Assembly: GCA_030685235.1 (NCBI GenBank)
Contig: MU839105.1
Location: 372,001 to 436,000, forward strand
Length of the DNA stretch: 64,000 nucleotides
Direction: 5' to 3'
Source: Copromyces sp. CBS 386.78
Taxonomy: Eukaryota; Ascomycota; Sordariomycetes; Sordariales; Sordariaceae
Positions 58,406-64,000 of the stretch are shown here, one piece after another (positions within the stretch are counted from its first letter, which is position 1; each line of letters starts with the position of its first letter). Both the position numbers and the translations under genes were made by a program. The notes beneath the pieces were generated by a model. The model saw nothing but the letters and a program-made list of their open reading frames with translations, made no database searches and was not told where the DNA came from.

Positions 58406-59080
58406 TGATACCGTTGGGGGTATAATTAGATATACGTAGTTGTACGAGGAAGGAAAGAAGGAGAGGAAGGAGGAGTACGGTCTGGATATAGGGCAGGCTA
58501 TGCCGTGCCTAGATCCAGACCGAGGCCCACTAGTGCGTACGTATATACGGTCCTATTGGCTAATAGCCAATGGATTCGACTATACAATGCCCAATACTAT
58601 ATACTATTATAAGTAATCTTATAATACTACCTCCCTACAAAAGAAGCTCACAGAGCTTCAAACGATCTATTTAGTATATATATATAAAATGATAGATCTT
58701 GCTTCAATCCCCGTCTTCCAATTCCTCGATCTGTAATTAAACGCCTACGATCCGCAATTAAACAGCTACGTTATTATTATCTCCCTATTAGTAAGTCCTA
58801 ACCTCTAACCATATTTCTATATTCCTTATTGGGGGCCGCTTTCCCTACTAGACTTCCGCTAACCTCCTAAATACTTTATAGAAGAATTTGTCTATCTTCC
58901 TTAAATCCTCCTCGGATAAGGGCTCGAATTCCTGGTTTACTAATTCGACTATAATTTCCCGTACTTTACGGCCTACCGCGATATCCGCTATAGCAGCGTT
59001 AATTTACTCCTTTAAATCGGTAATACGTTTAGAACGTTTCGGGGGCGGGGTTAAGGACGACGCCGTATAGCGTATTATCA
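58406..59080 (-). repeat. LTR copy 1 of the element C family (solo-like)
   Basis: 675 bp starting TGATACC and ending ATTATCA, so it has TG...CA ends with 5-bp terminal inversion. CGGGGT lies on both sides (58400-58405 and 59081-59086), consistent with a target duplication. It is highly similar to 59086-~59751. It contains a TATATATATA-rich promoter-like stretch near 58676, a 15-bp-arm hairpin at 58478-58522 and, on the minus strand, a coding-like segment ending in FYKVFRRLAEV. Confidence 0.7.
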
Positions 59081-59085
59081 CGGGG

Positions 59086-59751
59086 TAACATCGTTGGGGG
59101 TGAGGTTGGATAAACGTAGTTGTACGAGGAAGGAAAGAAGGAGAGGAGGGAGGAGTGCGGTCTGGATATAGGGCAGGCTATGCCGTGCCTAGATCCAGAC
59201 CGAGGCCCACTAGTACGTACGTACGTGCGGTCCTATTGGCTAATAGCCAATAGACTCGATTATATAATGCCCCAGTACTATATATTATTATAAGTAATCC
59301 TATAATACTACCTCCTTGTAAAAGAAGCTTATAAAGCTTTAAACGATCTATTTAGTATATATATATAAAATGATAGATTTTATTTCAATCCCTGTCTTCT
59401 AACTCCTTAATTTGTAATTTAACGCTTATAAGCCGTACTTAAATAACGTCGTTATTTCCCTACTAGTAGGTCCTAACTTCTAATTATACCTTTATATTCT
59501 TTATTAAAGGCCGCTTTTCTTACTAAACTTCCGCTAACCTCCTAAATATTTTGTAAAAGAATTTATTTATCTTCTTTAAATCCTCTTCGGATAGGGGCTC
59601 GAACTCCCGGTTTACTAATTCGATTGTAGCTTCCTATATTTTATAGCCTACTATAATATCCGTTATAGTAATATTAATTTATTCCTTTAGATTAGTAATA
59701 CGTTTAGAACGTTTTAGGGGCGGGGCTAGGGACGCCGTATAGTATATTTGG
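59086..59751 (-). repeat. LTR copy 2, presumed 3' LTR of retrotransposon C
   Basis: About 670 bp, colinear with 58406-59080 (period about 681). More C/T and G/A changes than copy 1. The right end is blurred by a partial internal duplication (GTATAGTATATTT then GTATTTAG), so it could extend to about 59785. Confidence 0.65.
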
Positions 59752-60299
59752 GGTACGGACGATACTATATAGCGTATTTAGAGTATTAGGGCCTTCTATT
59801 TTAAGGTCCGTTCTTAAAGTATAGCCTTAATCTTTAATTAATTTTAAACCGCTAGCGGAATAGGGGTATTTAGGTAATTGCAGTAAAATGTAATAATAGA
59901 ATTTCTTACTCCCTTTACATTATTGAAAGGCTCGTCGGTAGGGTTATAATATTTCTATTTTATAATATAAAATTAGTAATAGTTATTTCTTCGTTGGAAA
60001 TAATTTAATAGGCTATTAAACTCCTATTCCGTTACCTCTTCGTAATTGTCGGTACAGACTATAACCTTACCTTTATTAATTCGTACGTTGTCTTATAATT
60101 CCGTTTAGCCGGGGAGGTCTTTATAATAAAATTTTACTATAGAAACGTAGAATATTAGTAAATACTTTATATTAGCAGGTAAAATAAATTTAATAGTATA
60201 GGATTATACTTAATCTATTTTAAAAGGGCTTTCCTATTGTAGGTATAATTTATTATATAATTTACTATTATTAAAATTAATTGTATTAAATAGGACGAA

Positions 60300-63200
60300 A
60301 TTATTTATATAGTATTTTAATATATTAAACCGATTTTCGTTAGCGTTAGCCTTATATTAGTTTTATACCCTTTTTATAGAAGTACGTATATAGTCCTAAA
60401 TAGTTTTAAAATGAGCAAATAGTTTGTTAGCCTTTAAGTACTCCTTTTATTATACCGGCGAAAAACTTTCTAATAGTACGACCGTTACGGGTTTAATGCC
60501 TATATGGGGGTAGAAATTGTAATTAGTAAAAAAGGGAATTATATTTATAATTTCGGATATTATATTATTATTTACGAATTCTATTAATAATAATTATTAT
60601 ACCTAGTCCGTTTATACTTAATTAACGAAAATATATAAATATTATTCTATTTTTATATTAATATATTCTATTTAGGCGTTAATTTAAGGGTAGAAAGCGG
60701 AGCTTAATAGTTTCTTAATAATTAGGCGCTTATAAATAATAAATTAGAAAAGAGAAATAAATTGCGAATTGCAGTCGGAAACGATAATATCGGGTAGGTT
60801 ATAAAGGGTATAAATATAGTCAATAAAGTAGTCCGCTAATTCTTCCGCTTCTATAGTAATAGTTAGGATATAATAATATATTTTTATTAAACGGTCTATA
60901 ACGATAGCAATATATTTGAATTTTTAATTTAAATATAAACTTTTTAATAACGGAAAAACGTAATTAATTAAAATATCCGTCTATAATATATAGGCTATAG
61001 GTATAAGTTTAAAATAGCTTACTTTAATTCGTCGTAATACTTTTATTTTCGAATATATTAAGTAACTTTTATAATAAATTTAAACGGCTTTTACTATACT
61101 TAATTAGTATTAATATTCGTTTATTTATATTTATATTTTATTTTTATTTAAATAGCCGGCCGTTAATAATAAATAGGCGTAGTAAATAAATAGTAAATAG
61201 GTAGCAGTATTATTAAAGTCGATAAATACCCTCTTTCTATAATAAATTTTACTTCCTATTATAAAATATTCGGCGAAAGCGACTTTAAATTTCTTCTTAA
61301 TATAAGGGCGCTATTCGGTATAATTTAAGTCTTTTAGGTAATTAATTACTTCCTATATTAAAGTTGACCGGTCGTAATTCTTATTAATAATATCGTTAAT
61401 TAATTTATTTAATTCCTCTAAAGTATCTAAGGATAGTAGGAATATTTTTTTATCGAAATCAAGGTCGTCGCTAATTATTATAATTAAAAAAAGAGGTATC
61501 CTTCTTTAAAGCGGATAAAGTCGATAAATTTACAATTCCTTACTTTTAAGCGATAATCGTCTATATTTAGAAATATATTTTCTAATTTCCTATTTAGCGT
61601 ATTGGGGCGGAGATTTCGTAATCCTGGTATATAGCGGATTAAAAAGTTAAAATGTAAGAAGAATTATAATTATTATATATAGTAGGGTATAAGCTATTTA
61701 TTCGTTGTAAAGGTCTTTAAATTCTTATAATCCGTAACGATATTAAAAGGTTATTAGGCGCCTTCTAATTTTAGGCGCTATTCCTCTAAGGCCTTAACGA
61801 TAGCGAGGAACTCTTTATTATAAATATTATAAATATATTCTATTACTAAGTACCGTATTAAAAAGTACGTAACCGGGTAGAATACGCTATTATTCTTATA
61901 TTAAGAGAGGGTACCGTTAGAAGCCTAATTTAAAATATTAGTTTTAATAATTATTTTCTTAAACTAATTATAAATACGTAAAGTTAGTCCGTTAATAAAT
62001 ATAACTTTCAAAACTTTAAAAACGGATTACTATATTATAATCTATATTTATTCTGCGTTTTTTTTCGTAAAATCGTATAATAGTACTACTATTATTAAAA
62101 AACTTTTAATAAAATAATAATAAAAATTAGTAAATCCTAAAAAACTTTATAAGAACTTCTTTAACGTTAAGGATTTCCAATCTATAATAGCCTTAACCTT
62201 TTCTAAATCTATTTTAATACTGCTAAACGTAATAATTAGTTTAAAATATTTAATTTTCTTAGTATAAAATTCGTATTTATCGATATTAACTTATAGGCTA
62301 GCCTTCTTTAAGTAGGTAAAAATATTATTTATATACTTCTAATATTCTTCTTCGTTGTCCGAAAAAATAAAGATATTATTTAAGTAAATAATTATATAAA
62401 TATTTAAAATATCGTATAAAATATTATTAACGTAATTCTAAAATATACTAAATACTCCCTATAGGCCGAATAAGTAGATAAATAATTTAAATAGGCTAAA
62501 GTAAGTAATAAACGCTATTTACTATTCGTATCCTTCCGTAATGCGAATATAATTAAAAGCGGCAATAATATTTAGCTTAATAAAAATCTTCGCCTTATAA
62601 ATAGCGTTAAAAGTTTCTTTAATTAAAAAAAGCGGGTAACGGCTCTTAAAAATAACGTTATTAATCCTTCTATAATCTACGTAAATTTTAATACCTCCGT
62701 TTAATTTTTATACTAATAGGATTTAGGAAACGGCTTCTAATTATAAAGGGCGGATAAACCTATTATAAAAGTTCTTATTAATTTATTTTTTAATTATATT
62801 TAATTCGTTGGAATTAAATGCTTTTAATTTTATATAGAGCGCCTATTTTCCCGGGCGGAATTCGATCTTAAAATTATAAGAGCGGTAGGGGGGTAAGACC
62901 GGAGTATTATAAAGTTTAAAAACGTCGAAGTAATTTTAATATTATTTAAGAAGCTTCTCTTTAATTTAAGCGTTAGTTTTAGGCGGCTTATCGGCTTTTT
63001 CGTAAAATTTAGCTATATTTTCCTCTATAATATTGGCGGCGAGCCTAATAGCTTCGTATTATTCAAAATCTTCGTTTATATTACCGTTAAAGTAAATATA
63101 TTTAGTAATCTTTACTACCCGAATAATTATTTTAAAACCTTTACTAATGTAGGTGTTAATTTATAAGTAATAACGTTTATTTAGTAATTTCTTATATTTA

Positions 63201-63960
63201 GCGCTGTTATTATCCTAAATTTCCTATTCTATTTCTAGGGTAAAATTCGCTAATCCGCTAGGTATATTATTATACTCAATTCCTATCCCTACCCCTTTAA
63301 TAACGACGCTTTTATTGTTTTTATATTCTTTAGGCTTTAGGGCGCCCCCTTCTACCTCTTTAACCCGGGCTTCCTCTTCCGTCCTAGCCTCTTCTAAAAT
63401 TTTATATAATTTTGGGTACGAAGTATAGAATATTCGTAGGTTATACTTTTCGTATAGCCAATTAAAATTGGCGGCCGTTATATCTTTAATATCCGCGGAA
63501 TTAATTGGCTCGTTTAAAAAATATATTTTATATACTACAACGCGGTAGTAGGGGTCGGATTTTCGCTAGCTAACTATAGTACGGCAGATAGCGGGCTTAG
63601 ACCGTTTAGAAATTGCGATAGGGACGGGGTCTATAATAGGAATAGGGTCTATAATAGGAACGGGGTCTATAACGGGAATAAGGTCCGTAATTGGGGTAGG
63701 ATCCGCGATTAGAGCGTTAGAGCGGTCGTCTTCGGCTATATTTTATACGGCCTTGTAATAATATGTATAAGCGTGCTTTTAAACCTTTGGGGTATATTAT
63801 AAAGAAGGTAAAAAATCTATAGGAAGGTAGCGGTTTATATATTAGTTAGTAAAGGTAACGGTACTATCTAACTATAATATTGTAGGGTTATAAAACTTGA
63901 ACTATAGTTTGCCTAAAATAACGGGGTAATCGTCGGCTAGGTTGTAGGCTAGTATAACGA
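60300..63960 (-). pseudogene. Retrotransposon C pol: protease, reverse transcriptase, RNase H, integrase
   Basis: The reverse transcriptase block on the minus strand at 62510-62730 is readable over about 70 codons. It includes the V-D-Y-R-x-L/I-N motif as VDYRRIN and the K-x-D-I-R-x-A-F-x-x-I-R-I block as KLNIIAAFNYIRI. The retropepsin downstream segment and integrase VIDR block flank it in canonical Gypsy order. Stops and Asp/Cys losses make it non-functional. Confidence 0.75.
63617..63705 (-). repeat. Short tandem repeat in retrotransposon C (about 20-bp units)
   Basis: Four to five units of GGGTCTATAATAGGAATA with small changes. On the coding strand they read as Pro-Ile-Ile-Asp-Pro-like repeats, presumably a linker in the gag-pol polyprotein. 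Confidence 0.7.
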
Positions 63961-64000
63961 TCGTTTCTATATAATAACCGATCCGCAGTTAGACCTTATA

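Larger units (their letters stand above)
59086..64000 (-). mobile_element. Gypsy LTR retrotransposon C, partial, RIP-degraded
   Basis: Coding direction is minus and the element runs off the right edge. Motifs in order from high to low coordinate: a retropepsin tail near 63.85-63.95 kb (AYNLADDYPVILGK), reverse transcriptase near 62.5-62.73 kb (NGGIKIYVDYRRINN, YPLFLIKETFNAIYKAK, IIAAFNYIRI), RNase H presumed at 61.7-62.3 kb, and an integrase core near 60.88-60.93 kb (KFKYIAIVIDRL). It ends in the LTR at 59086. All frames carry multiple TAA/TAG stops. Confidence 0.8.

Noticed and set aside
1..64000. CRISPR arrays, bacterial operons, rRNA genes
   Set aside because: No regularly spaced short repeats, Shine-Dalgarno-linked gene runs or rRNA motifs; the window is eukaryotic nuclear DNA.

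Overview
The window looks like nuclear DNA of a filamentous ascomycete, most likely a sordariomycete. The genes are GC-rich, have short introns with GTAAGT/GTATGT-type donors and CAG/TAG acceptors, and encode fungal families: an LSB1-like SH3 protein, a WSC-domain secreted protein, a fungal rhodopsin-domain membrane protein and a two-domain fasciclin. They alternate with sharply bounded AT-rich blocks in which transposon genes are riddled with changes of the CpA->TpA / TpG->TpA kind (Gln and Trp codons to stops, Cys codons to Tyr). That is the signature of repeat-induced point mutation (RIP). The order of organism is inference; no marker gene is present.

Layout. 1-1420: 3' part of a single-pass membrane protein (minus), cut by the window edge. 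3714-5291: secreted fasciclin with His/Asp repeats (plus). 5610-6714: LSB1/PIN3-like SH3 protein (minus). 7012-8376: a 1.37 kb element with 77-bp terminal inverted repeats (TIRs) and a 10-bp target duplication, GC-rich ends and a RIP-degraded interior. 8983-10530: coiled-coil protein (minus). 11301-12217: small secreted cysteine-containing protein (minus, three exons). 13479-17662: a 1,338-residue WSC protein (minus, four exons).

18939-46504 is one nested transposon stack. The outer unit is a pogo/Fot1-like DNA transposon (50-bp perfect TIRs, TA duplication, about 3.05 kb when unbroken). Inside it sits Gypsy retrotransposon A (289-bp LTRs, AGTAT duplication, minus). Inside A's pol gene sits Gypsy retrotransposon B (565-bp LTRs, CTAT duplication, plus). 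B also carries about 5.7 kb of decayed coding-like DNA after its integrase that I cannot identify.

46918-48294: conserved-looking protein of unknown function (minus). 49957-51298: rhodopsin-domain/Pth11-like membrane protein (minus). 52493-53158: a 666-bp MITE with a 9-bp duplication. 54480-58390: a decayed AT-rich element of unknown class. 58406-64000: a solo-like LTR directly abutting the LTR of a third Gypsy element (C, minus), which runs off the right edge.

The protein genes show no operon or obvious pathway cluster. Four of the seven are predicted to be secreted or membrane proteins, so the gene-rich stretches are biased toward the cell surface. The transposons explain nearly all of the remaining DNA.
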